From contig PXSC01000085.1 of assembly GCA_003023535.1 (NCBI GenBank), positions 1,997-11,684 of the forward strand: a DNA stretch of 9,688 nucleotides, written 5' to 3'. Below the pieces are notes generated by a model. The model ran no database searches and was not told the DNA's origin. It saw only the letters and a list, made by a program, of their open reading frames with translations. Position numbers and translations under genes: made by a program. Source of the DNA: Halobacteriales archaeon QS_9_70_65. GTDB lineage: Archaea; Halobacteriota; Halobacteria; Halobacteriales; Haloarculaceae. Below are positions 1 to 5,885 of the stretch, piece by piece. Numbering within the stretch: position 1 is the first letter of the stretch; every line of letters starts with the position of its first letter.

Positions 1-99
1 CACCTCCGTCCGGACGATGAGCCGCTCCTCCTCGCGGAGGCGGTCCAGCAGCTCCTCGGAGTCGTACTCGCCGGCTTCGACGACGGTCGGGCCGCTCAT
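1..99 (-). CDS. Hypothetical small acidic protein, N-terminal 33 codons only (runs off window)
   Basis: On the minus strand an ATG at 99 opens a frame with no stop to the window edge. It starts MSGPTVVEAGEYDSEELL and continues with an acidic, probably helical stretch (DRLREEERLIVRTEV). The codon pattern and the D/E content fit haloarchaeal coding DNA, and no other frame here looks coding. From memory, the EAGEYDSEELLDRL pattern resembles the start of a conserved short haloarchaeal protein of unknown function, but I cannot name a family. The gene points away from the regulator at 381-708. The upstream gap (100-152) has no clear TATA box at the leaderless position and only a short palindrome at 113-123. 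The start is the first ATG and is likely but unproven. Confidence 0.6.
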   Translation of the reverse strand, partial: MSGPTVVEAGEYDSEELLDRLREEERLIVRTEV

Positions 100-112
100 A
101 CCGGTGCTAGGG

Positions 113-123
113 GTGGCAGCCAC
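113..123. promoter_or_regulatory. 11-bp perfect palindrome, possible operator
   Basis: GTGGC-A-GCCAC is a perfect odd palindrome centred at 118, that is 14 to 24 bases upstream of the ATG at 99. A repressor bound there would sit between a TATA box and a leaderless start site. No T-tract or long stem is present, so a terminator is unlikely. Short palindromes also arise by chance in GC-rich DNA. Confidence 0.2.
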
Positions 124-150
124 TTGATGCCTTTCGACCCTGATGCGTTA

Positions 151-163
151 TCGTGTCACACGA
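151..163. promoter_or_regulatory. 13-bp perfect palindrome, possible operator
   Basis: TCGTGT-C-ACACGA is a perfect palindrome with six-base arms. It lies 52-64 bases upstream of the hypothetical gene starting at 99 and overlaps the GTG at 153 that could start the plus-strand remnant. Symmetry of this kind suits a dimeric winged-helix regulator. No family-specific operator is recognised. Confidence 0.25.
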
Positions 164-384
164 CGTCCACGGACGTGCGCCGTCGACCGTCTCCCGTCGG
201 GCGACTGCGCCCGCGACGGGCCATGCCGGCCCACCACCGAACGACGATAACGCGGCGACGCGCCGGTCGACGAGCGGCCGCCGGGCCGGGCTGCGGTCGG
301 AGAACGGCGAGTTCGTCATCTACGACACGGAGCGGCGACGCCTGAGTCCGGTCCGACGACGCCGTCTCGCCGACGACGGCCTAA
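153..384 (+). pseudogene. Remnant of a small haloarchaeal protein (VIYDTE...DAW type), frameshift plus stop
   Basis: In the frame opened by GTG at 153, the stretch around 300-335 reads SENGEFVIYDTER, which looks like real protein in a region where the other frames look random. At about 336 the frame must shift by one base. The new frame then reads DA, a TGA at 343-345 where a tryptophan would be expected, VRSDDAVSPTTA, and TAA at 382-384. From memory, small haloarchaeal proteins of about 60-75 residues end in a block like VIYDTENPLAWVQS, so YDTERR-DA(W)VRSDD fits closely. The terminal TAA overlaps the TAG of the minus-strand regulator (381-383), a tidy tail-to-tail arrangement that argues the second frame is genuine. 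Upstream of about 290 the sequence is arginine-rich and may carry further damage, so the start at 153 is only the furthest possible one. Alternatives are sequencing error or chance resemblance. Confidence 0.4.
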
Positions 385-708
385 TCGTCGGGGAACTCGT
401 CGATACAGTCGTGGACGTAGTCGGCCCACTCCTCGAAGGTCTCGTGCATCATCGCGCGGGCCTCTTCGGCCGGGGTCGCGCGGTACTGGTAGACGTGGCC
501 GCCGCTGTCGAGCAGGCGCCGCTGTCGGTCGGCCAGCCCCTTCTCACGGAGCGTCGACAACCCCCGGTTGACGTTGCTCCGGTCGCGGTCGACGGTCTCG
601 GCCAGCTCCGCGACGGTGCTGTCCGGCGCCTCCAGCAGCTCCACGTACAGCCGGCTCGGCGTCGAGCATGAGATCTCGGAACCGGGACGTGTCCGGGTCG
701 GACTGCAT
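381..708 (-). pseudogene. Winged-helix (MarR/TrmB-like) transcriptional regulator, apparently frameshifted near codon 19
   Basis: The main part, codons ending at TAG 381-383, reads SRLYVELLEAPDSTVAELAE and then DRDRSNVNRGLSTLREKGLA, followed by a wing (LLDSGGHVYQYRATP) and a C-terminal helix ending WADYVHDCIDEFPDD. This is a typical DNA-binding winged helix of the short haloarchaeal MarR/TrmB-like kind. The plausible start is ATG at 708, which reads MQSDPDTSRFRDLMLDAEP in a different frame. The frames join near 652-655, where restoring one copy of a tandem GAGCC (a five-base loss) would give EPSRLYVELL and a protein of about 110 residues. A promoter stands at the correct leaderless distance from ATG 708. 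Staying in the main frame needs GTG 717 or ATG 791, whose upstream residues (T/S/R-rich) do not look like protein. It lies just downstream of argF with its own promoter, so a role in arg control is possible but unproven. Sequencing error is the main alternative to true inactivation. Confidence 0.65.
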
Positions 709-732
709 ACCACACGGTGCGTACCGGCGGGC

Positions 733-738
733 GATAAA
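733..738 (-). promoter_or_regulatory. TATA-like box for the regulator gene
   Basis: On the minus strand GATTTATCGCC contains TTTATC at 738-733, which is -30 to -25 relative to the A of the ATG at 708. Haloarchaeal promoters place a TATA element near -27, and many transcripts are leaderless, starting at or beside the start codon. The match in spacing supports ATG 708 as the start of the regulator and a transcript independent of argF. Confidence 0.6.
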
Positions 739-752
739 TCCACCCGCTGCCG

Positions 753-765
753 CGAGGTACCCTCG
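753..765. promoter_or_regulatory. 13-bp palindrome upstream of the regulator promoter
   Basis: CGAGG-TAC-CCTCG is a palindrome with perfect five-base arms, 15 bases upstream of the TATA-like box at 733-738. It could be an activator or autoregulatory site for the winged-helix protein, or part of a weak hairpin after argF, whose stop is 50 bases upstream. No T-rich run follows it, which argues against a terminator. The rest of the argF-regulator gap (709-814) shows nothing else. Confidence 0.25.
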
Positions 766-814
766 TCACCGCCGCGAGCGCTGCACTCCACCCCGCGGGC
801 ACCCCGCCGCCGCG

Positions 815-1696
815 TCAGTCGAGTAGGTGGGCCAGCAGCGCCTTCTGTGCGTGCAGGCGGTTCTCCGCCTGGTCCCAGACGGCCGCGCGGTCGCTTTCCA
901 GCACCGCGTCGGCGATCTCCTCGCCGCGGTGGGCCGGCAGACAGTGCATCACCGTCCGGTCGCCGGCGAGGTCGTCATCGACCCGGAAGCCGCCGGCCTC
1001 GAAGGCCTCGAGCTTGGCCTCGCGGTCGCCCTCTTCGCCCATGCTGACCCAGACGTCGGTGTAGACGACGTCGGCGCCGTCGACGGCCGCTGCGGGGTCC
1101 GTCGTCGTCTCGGGGGCGGCACCCAGCTCCGCCGCCCGGTCCAACACCTCGCCGTCGACGCCGTGGCCGGCCGGCGTCGCGACGGTCAGTTCCAGCCCGA
1201 CCATCGCCGCCCCCAGCACGAGCGACTGACAGACGTTGTTGCCGTCGCCGACCCACGCCACCTCGGCGTCGAAGCCGCCGAACCGCTCGCGCACCGTCAG
1301 CAGGTCCGCCAGCGTCTGACACGGGTGGGCCGCGTCCGTCAGGCCGTTTATCACCGGGACGGTCGCGTACTCGCCGAACTCGACGACGTCGTCGTGGTCG
1401 AACAGCCGGGCCATCACGACGTCGACGTACCGCGACACCGCCCGGGCGGTGTCTCTGACCGGCTCGCCGCGGCCGAGGTGGATGTCGTCGGGTCCGAGGA
1501 AGATCGCGTGGCCGCCGAGCTGCGTCGCGCCGGTCTCGAACGACACCCGCGTCCGCGTCGACGGCTTCTCGAAGATCATCGCCAGCGTCCGGCCGGCCAT
1601 GGCGTCCGGCGCCCCGTCGGCCTTGTAGTCGGCGGCCCGCTCCAGAACGGTCGCCAGCTCGTCGGCCGTCAGGTCGTCGACGGTGAGGACGTTCAT
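815..1696 (-). CDS. argF: Ornithine carbamoyltransferase
   Basis: Cytoplasmic enzyme that condenses ornithine with carbamoyl phosphate to give citrulline. The 293-residue protein shows the carbamoyl phosphate site STRTR at residues 46-50, FDH at 99-101, HPCQ at 124-127, the ornithine-side motif DVWVSMGEE at 214-222 and the HCLPAHRG loop at 251-258 with its catalytic cysteine. Length is normal for the family. The ATG at 1696 shares one base with the argE stop (TGATG), which fixes the start. The frame stays open further upstream, but that part lies inside argE. It is the last gene of the cluster, and no strong terminator follows the TGA at 815-817. These motifs mark an ornithine rather than an aspartate carbamoyltransferase. 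The catabolic arginine-deiminase version is less likely because of the operon. Confidence 0.95.
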   Translation of the reverse strand: MNVLTVDDLTADELATVLERAADYKADGAPDAMAGRTLAMIFEKPSTRTRVSFETGATQLGGHAIFLGPDDIHLGRGEPVRDTARAVSRYVDVVMARLFDHDDVVEFGEYATVPVINGLTDAAHPCQTLADLLTVRERFGGFDAEVAWVGDGNNVCQSLVLGAAMVGLELTVATPAGHGVDGEVLDRAAELGAAPETTTDPAAAVDGADVVYTDVWVSMGEEGDREAKLEAFEAGGFRVDDDLAGDRTVMHCLPAHRGEEIADAVLESDRAAVWDQAENRLHAQKALLAHLLD

Positions 1697-2781
1697 CACA
1701 GGCGGGTGGCGACGGCCTCGAGGACCGCCACCGAGCGGTCGAGCGCCCGCAGCGGGAGCCGCTCGTCGGGCGCGTGGTCCAGCGCCGAGTCGCCCGGGCC
1801 GTACGTCGCCATCGGGCAGTCCCAGGCGTCGGCGTAGACGTTCATGTCGGCCGTCCCGGTCTTCCGGAGCAGCCGCGGCTCGCCGCCCCGCTCGCGGATG
1901 GCGGCCCGCAGCGCCCGCGCGACCGGCGTTCGCGCGCTCTGCATCGTCGGCTCGACGGCGTCGGTCCACCTAACCGTTCCGGCCGCGAGCTCCGCGTCGG
2001 CCAGCTCCCGGACCTCCGCGGTCGAGTACGACGGCGGCACCCGGAGCTGTGCCTCCAGCGTCGCCTCGACGGTCAGCCCCTCCTCGCCGACGCCGCCCTC
2101 GACGGCGACGGGCGTCGTGGTCACCCGCTCGAAGACCGGTGCGTCGTCGTCCTCGTCGCCGCCGTCGGTGTCGGCGTCGAATCGCTCCTCGACGGCCGAC
2201 CACCACGCCACCGCGTCCTGGACGGCGTTGTTCTCCGGCCGGGAGGTGTGGCCCAGCTCCGACGTCGCGACGTAGGTGCCGCTCACCAGCCCCCGGTAGC
2301 CGAGCGTGAGGCCGTCCCAGCCCGACGGCTCGCCGTTCACCACGGCCTCGGGCGGCTCGCGGTCGGCGACCAGGTGGCGGGCCCCGCGGGAGTCGGTTTC
2401 CTCGCCGACGACGCCGACGAAGGAGACGCCGGTCCGGACCGCCGCGACCGCCAGCGCCGCCAGCGACCCCTTGGCGTCGACGGCGCCGCGGCCCCACAGT
2501 ACGGGCCCGTCGTCGCCGTCCTCGACCCGGACCGGGACGTCGCCCGGCACCGTGTCGACGTGGGAGGTGTACAGCACCGAATCGTCGGCCGGCGCCCGGA
2601 CGTTGCCGACCTCGTCGCGGAAGACCTCCCGGCCGCGGGACTCGAGAAACGCGGCCAGCGCCGCGGCGCAGTCGTCCTCCTCGGGCGTCGGCGACGGCGT
2701 CGAGACGAGCGTCTCCAGCAGCTCGCGGGCCTCGTCGTCCGGCGAGACGGCGTCGTCGGCCGTCGCGGCGGCGTCGGTCAC
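1696..2781 (-). CDS. argE: [LysW]-ornithine (lysine) hydrolase, M20 metallopeptidase family
   Basis: Releases ornithine from the LysW carrier by cutting the bond to its C-terminal glutamate, completing the carrier-bound part of the pathway. The 361-residue protein has the M20 di-metal layout: SHVDTVPG with H74 and D76, GRGAVDAKG with D102, GEETDSRG with E127 and E128, a further acidic residue at E151 (NGEPSGWDG), and a late histidine H336 in SALDHAPDE. The dimerisation domain lies roughly at 165-285 and contains a very acidic loop (DTDGGDEDDD, about 204-213). Translation starts at GTG 2781, overlapping the argD stop by four bases (GTGA), and the stop overlaps the argF ATG by one. The name argE follows pathway position, and LysK is the equivalent name in LysW systems. 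Whether the enzyme also acts on LysW-lysine cannot be told from sequence. Confidence 0.9.
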   Translation of the reverse strand: MTDAAATADDAVSPDDEARELLETLVSTPSPTPEEDDCAAALAAFLESRGREVFRDEVGNVRAPADDSVLYTSHVDTVPGDVPVRVEDGDDGPVLWGRGAVDAKGSLAALAVAAVRTGVSFVGVVGEETDSRGARHLVADREPPEAVVNGEPSGWDGLTLGYRGLVSGTYVATSELGHTSRPENNAVQDAVAWWSAVEERFDADTDGGDEDDDAPVFERVTTTPVAVEGGVGEEGLTVEATLEAQLRVPPSYSTAEVRELADAELAAGTVRWTDAVEPTMQSARTPVARALRAAIRERGGEPRLLRKTGTADMNVYADAWDCPMATYGPGDSALDHAPDERLPLRALDRSVAVLEAVATRL

Positions 2782-3905
2782 GTGACGATCGCCTCCAGGG
2801 CGTCGACGACCGCGTCGGCGTGGCCGCGGTCGACCGTCAGCGGCGGCAGCAGCCGGACGACGCTGCGGCCGGCCGGCAGCGCGAGGATTCCGTGCTCGAC
2901 GGCCAGGTCCCGCAGGATGGGGTTGGCGCCGCGTCGGACCTCGACGCCGACCATCAGCCCGTTGCCGCGGACCTCCCGGACGGACTCGCCGAGGGCCGCC
3001 CGCAGCTCCGCGACGAGGTAGTCGCCGACGTCGGCGGCGTTTTCGGGTAGCTCCTCCCGCTCGATGACGTCAAGCGTCGCGCCGGCGGCCGCCGACACCA
3101 CCGGCCCGCCGGAGAACGTCGACCCGTGGTTGCCGGGATCCTCGGCGATCCAGTCCCGCACCAGCGTCGCGCCGATCGGCAGGCCGCTGCCGAGCCCCTT
3201 CGCCGTCGTCAGGACGTCCGGGACGACGTCGTGTCTGTCGGCGGCCCACAGCTCACCCGTCCGGCCGAGACCGGTCTGTATCTCGTCGAGGATCAGCGCC
3301 GCGCCGGCGGTGGCCGTCTCGACGCGCACCCGCTGGAGGTACTCCGTCGGCACCGGGTTGATGCCGCCCTCGCCCTGCAACGGCTCGATGATGACCGCCG
3401 CGGTCTCCTCGTCGACCGCCTCGGCCATCGCCTCGCCGTCGCCGTACGGGACGAACTCCACGTCGCCGGCCAGCGGCTCGAAGCCGTCCTTGTACTTCTG
3501 TTTCCAGGTGGTCGCCAGCGACCCCATCGTCCGGCCGTGGAACCCCTGCATCGTCGCGACGATCTTCGAGCGACCGGTGGCGTGACGGGCGAACTTCAGC
3601 CCCGCCTCGTTGGCCTCCGTTCCCGAGTTGCAGAGCCAGACGTCGTCGACGTCCCGCGGCGCGACGTCGGCCAGTCGCTCGTACAGCGCCGTCCGCTCGG
3701 CGTGGGGGTACGACGCCTGGACGTACAGCAGCCGCTCGAGCTGGTTCGTGGCGGCCTCGACGACCTCGGGGTGGCAGTGCCCGACCGGCGTGCAGGCGTA
3801 GCTGGCGCCGAAATCGAGGTACTCGTTGCCGTTCGTGTCGTAGAGGTGAACCCCCTCGCCACGGGCGATGCGAATCGGTTTCTCCGAGAAGACGAATCCG
3901 CTCAT
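2778..3905 (-). CDS. argD: [LysW]-glutamate semialdehyde / ornithine aminotransferase (class III)
   Basis: PLP enzyme that moves an amino group onto LysW-bound glutamate semialdehyde, giving LysW-bound ornithine. The 375-residue protein has the class III pattern: CNSGTEANEAGLKFAR at 92-107 (phosphate and substrate binding), GFHGRTMGSL at 121-130, ILDEIQTGLGRTG at 205-217 with D207 pairing to the pyridine nitrogen, and TTAKGLGSGLPIG at 233-245 with the Schiff-base lysine K236. Length and domain order are normal for ArgD/LysJ. The start ATG at 3905 is followed by MSGFVFSEKPIRIARGEGVH, matching the usual N-terminus. The stop overlaps the argE GTG by four bases. Upstream lies the unusual 272-base segment instead of a direct argB-argD junction, so expression of argDEF may depend on reading through it. 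Confidence 0.93.
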   Translation of the reverse strand: MSGFVFSEKPIRIARGEGVHLYDTNGNEYLDFGASYACTPVGHCHPEVVEAATNQLERLLYVQASYPHAERTALYERLADVAPRDVDDVWLCNSGTEANEAGLKFARHATGRSKIVATMQGFHGRTMGSLATTWKQKYKDGFEPLAGDVEFVPYGDGEAMAEAVDEETAAVIIEPLQGEGGINPVPTEYLQRVRVETATAGAALILDEIQTGLGRTGELWAADRHDVVPDVLTTAKGLGSGLPIGATLVRDWIAEDPGNHGSTFSGGPVVSAAAGATLDVIEREELPENAADVGDYLVAELRAALGESVREVRGNGLMVGVEVRRGANPILRDLAVEHGILALPAGRSVVRLLPPLTVDRGHADAVVDALEAIVT

Positions 3906-4183
3906 TGGTGGGATGAAAATTGCGTTTCGGAGGCCGTTCCAGAGGACGTCCCGGAAGCCCTCGCGCTCTCGTGTGCTCGCGGCTCGCTGCGCTCCTCAGT
4001 CGCTTCGCTCCTTCCGGTGCTTACTTCGCCGGGGACACGACGAGAGCGCTCGCCCTTCCAGTCCGCCAGGGTGGTCGACGGGTCGTCGGTCGTGGCCGTC
4101 GGCTGGCCGAGACGCTGTGGTGTATCGAAAGTGTCCGCCTCGCGATCGGGATGTACTGAAAACGCGGACTCGCCAGACATCAT
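3902..4183 (-). CDS. Unrecognised 93-codon frame between argB and argD, doubtful gene
   Basis: The frame opens with two ATGs (4183 and 4180); the first overlaps the argB stop by four bases (ATGA). It ends at TGA 3902-3904, overlapping the argD ATG by four bases, so it is placed exactly like a translationally coupled operon gene. The product is low complexity: it begins MMSGESAFSVHPDREADTFD, then S/T/E/R-rich runs such as GRSEATEERSEPRAHESA and SGTSSGTASETQ, with no recognisable domain, membrane segment or signal peptide. The second half comes from GAGCGAAGCGA-like DNA of a kind I recall as common in haloarchaeal non-coding sequence, where it yields meaningless RSE-rich frames. It could be a real small coupling protein, but an inserted non-coding element that happens to keep an open frame is at least as likely. 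Confidence 0.3.
   Translation of the reverse strand: MMSGESAFSVHPDREADTFDTPQRLGQPTATTDDPSTTLADWKGERSRRVPGEVSTGRSEATEERSEPRAHESARASGTSSGTASETQFSSHQ
3963..4049. repeat. Imperfect inverted repeat inside the argB-argD segment
   Basis: GCGCTCTCGTGT at 3963-3974 is matched on the opposite strand by ACACGA-CGA-GAGCGC at 4035-4049, twelve pairs interrupted by a three-base bulge. The 60 bases between hold alternating short words (CTCGCGGCTCGCTGCGCTCC, then CGCTTCGCTCC). This resembles the hairpin-prone low-complexity elements scattered in haloarchaeal genomes. In RNA it could fold into a long stem before argD. Confidence 0.45.
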
Positions 4184-4857
4184 TGCTCACCTCCGAGGGC
4201 ACCGGGCAGGACGTGTGTGCCGCCGCCCGACAACGCCGACCGGACCGGCTCGTCGGCGTTGGCGTCGGCGACGACGACCTCGCTGGCGCCGCCGGCGAGC
4301 GCCTCCTCAGCGGCCATCACCTTCCGGCTCATGAACCCCTCGGCGGCCTCGGTCAGTACCTCGTACTCCGCGGGCGTCTCGACGCGGTCGATGACCGTCG
4401 CCGGGGCGTCGGGGTCCCGGTAGACGCCCGCCACGTCGGTCAGCGAGACGAGCCGCGCGCCGAGTTCGGCCGCGACGGCCGCCGCCGCCCGGTCGGCGTC
4501 GGTGTTGACGGCGACCCCCTCGTCGGCCAGGTCGACGCCCGACAGCCCGACGGCGTCGACGCCCTCCGCACGCAGCCCGACCACGAGGTCGGTGTTGACG
4601 CGGCCGGCCATCGCCATCGTGAACACGTCCATCGTCTCGGCGTCGGTGAACCGGCCGACGACGCCCGACGGCGTCTCGACGTACTCCGGCTCCATGCCCA
4701 TCCGCTCGAGGGTGTCGTCGACGGCCGTCGAACCGCCGTGGACGACGACGACGTCGGTCCCGTCGTCCCGCACTGCGGCGACGTCGGCGAGGACGCCCTC
4801 GGGATCGACCGCGCGAGCGCCGCCGATCTTGACGACGACGGGGGCGGCCGCCGTCAT
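4180..4857 (-). CDS. argB: [LysW]-glutamate kinase (amino acid kinase family), internally shortened
   Basis: Phosphorylates the side-chain carboxylate of LysW-bound glutamate using ATP. Motifs seen in the 225 residues are VVVKIGGA with K10, VVHGGS with G41-G42, VVGRFTD with R69 (substrate), NTDADRAA with N118 and D122, SLTDVAGVYRDPD at 138-150 (nucleotide side) and FMSRKVMAAEEAL with K179. These correspond to the catalytic set of acetylglutamate kinase. Family members are normally about 260 residues. Here GLSGVD (104-109) joins straight to LADEGVAVNTDADR, so roughly 35-60 residues are absent, including the usual GG-rich hairpin and the strand with a YxPVV-like motif. The frame is preserved and no stop is introduced. 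ATG 4857 overlaps the argC stop by four bases, fixing the start. Identity is secure from motifs and context, but activity is uncertain. Confidence 0.88.
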   Translation of the reverse strand: MTAAAPVVVKIGGARAVDPEGVLADVAAVRDDGTDVVVVHGGSTAVDDTLERMGMEPEYVETPSGVVGRFTDAETMDVFTMAMAGRVNTDLVVGLRAEGVDAVGLSGVDLADEGVAVNTDADRAAAAVAAELGARLVSLTDVAGVYRDPDAPATVIDRVETPAEYEVLTEAAEGFMSRKVMAAEEALAGGASEVVVADANADEPVRSALSGGGTHVLPGALGGEQ

Positions 4858-5885
4858 GGTGCCCCCACGGGGTGCAGACCGGGGAACTCCAGGCCGGCGG
4901 TCTCCTCGAACCCCAATGCGACGTTCGCGGCGTGGACCGCCTGGCCCGCCGAGCCCTTCATCATGTTGTCGATGGCCGAGAAGACGACCACCCGCTCGTC
5001 GCCGGCGTCGAGCTCGAAGCCGACCTCGGCGTCGTTCGACCCGGCGACGGCCTTCGGCTCGGGGTAGCGGTAGACGCCGGAGCCGCCGGCGACCAGCCGG
5101 ACGAACGGCTCGTCCTCGTAGCTATCCCGGAAGGCGCCCCAGAGGTCGCCCGTCGAGACCGGCGACTCGGGGTAGACGTGACAGGTCGCCGCGGCGCCGC
5201 GGGTCATGTCCACCGCGTGGGCGGTGAACGACACCGACGCGCCGAGGAACGCCTCGATTTCGGCCTCGTGGCGGTGGCCCGTCGGGGCGTACGGCCGGAC
5301 GACGCCGGACCGCTCGGGATGCGAGGAGGCGGCGCCGCCGCCCGTCCCGCCCTCCGAGGAGCCGACCTTCACGTCGACGACGATCCGCTCGCTGCCGTCG
5401 AGAATCCCGTCGTCGAACAGCGGCTTCAGCCCCAGGATGGCCGCCGTCGCGTTGCAGCCGCCGGCGGCGATGAGGTCGGCACCGGGCAGGTTCTCGCGGT
5501 TCAGCTCCGGCAGTGCGTACTCGGAGTCGGCGAGCAGTTCCGGCCGGTCGTGGCCGTCGTAGTACTCGTCGTAGGCCGCCTCCTCGTCCAGCCGGAAGTC
5601 CGCGCTCAGGTCGACGACGGTGTCGGCGGCCGCCCGGAAGTCGTCGATGCGCTCCATCGAGACGCCGTGCGGCGTGCAGGCGAACAGCGCGTCGACCGAT
5701 TCGAGGTCGGCGGGGTCGGAAAAGCGCAGGCCCATCCCCCGCAGGTTCGGGTGGACGGAGCCGACAGTGCGACTCTTCTCGCTCCGGGAGGTCGCCTGGA
5801 CGACCTCGAACTCGGGGTGGCCGACGAGCAGCCGCAGCAGTTCGCCGCCGGTGAAGCCGCTGGCGCCGACGACGCTTGCGTCCAT
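4854..5885 (-). CDS. argC: [LysW]-glutamyl phosphate reductase
   Basis: NADPH-dependent reduction of LysW-bound glutamyl phosphate to the semialdehyde. The 343-residue protein opens with a dinucleotide-binding loop GASGFTGGELLRLL (7-20). The catalytic cysteine is C144 in IAAGGCNATAAILGLKPL, which is the LysY/ArgC-type form rather than the bacterial PGCYPT form. A conserved histidine H206 (GHRHEAE) and VKVGSSEGGTGGG (172-184) follow, and the C-terminus has DNMMKGSAGQAVHAAN (306-321). Length is typical. The start ATG at 5885 shares one base with the argX stop (TGATG), and the stop overlaps the argB start. The frame stays open upstream to 6590, but that portion lies inside argX and is arginine-rich noise. 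It is distinguished from aspartate semialdehyde dehydrogenase by the motifs and by its place in the cluster. Confidence 0.95.
   Translation of the reverse strand: MDASVVGASGFTGGELLRLLVGHPEFEVVQATSRSEKSRTVGSVHPNLRGMGLRFSDPADLESVDALFACTPHGVSMERIDDFRAAADTVVDLSADFRLDEEAAYDEYYDGHDRPELLADSEYALPELNRENLPGADLIAAGGCNATAAILGLKPLFDDGILDGSERIVVDVKVGSSEGGTGGGAASSHPERSGVVRPYAPTGHRHEAEIEAFLGASVSFTAHAVDMTRGAAATCHVYPESPVSTGDLWGAFRDSYEDEPFVRLVAGGSGVYRYPEPKAVAGSNDAEVGFELDAGDERVVVFSAIDNMMKGSAGQAVHAANVALGFEETAGLEFPGLHPVGAP

Larger units (their letters stand above)
3902..4185. repeat. Segment between argB and argD bounded by a 6-bp direct repeat (TCATTG), possible small insertion
   Basis: TCATTG occurs at 3902-3907 and again at 4180-4185, enclosing 272 bases (3908-4179). 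The left copy spans the argD start and the right copy spans the argB stop. If the inner part plus one copy is removed, the argB TGA and argD ATG fuse into a simple ATGA overlap, like the other junctions of this operon. That is what an insertion with target-site duplication would leave. No clear terminal inverted repeats and no transposase are seen. Near both ends there are related strings, GGGATGAAAATTGCG at about 3910-3924 and GGGATGTACTGAAAACGCG at about 4148-4166, in direct orientation, which could instead mean duplication of the argD leader. Confidence 0.4.

Noticed and set aside
449..802. Minus-strand frame with W/R-rich product overlapping the regulator
   Set aside because: It is an out-of-frame reading of the winged-helix gene and shows no domain; only its short first-exon-like part from ATG 708 is accepted as the regulator's N-terminus.
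709..814. Rho-independent-like terminator after argF
   Set aside because: GC-rich words are present but no stable stem is followed by a T-tract on the minus strand; the one clear palindrome is better placed as an upstream element of the regulator.
4498..4600. 13-bp direct repeat GTCGGTGTTGACG in argB (4498-4510 and 4588-4600), spaced exactly 30 codons
   Set aside because: It encodes VNTD twice and was considered as the source of the internal deletion, but neither copy sits at the junction near 4527-4536. Recurrent codon choice explains it more simply.
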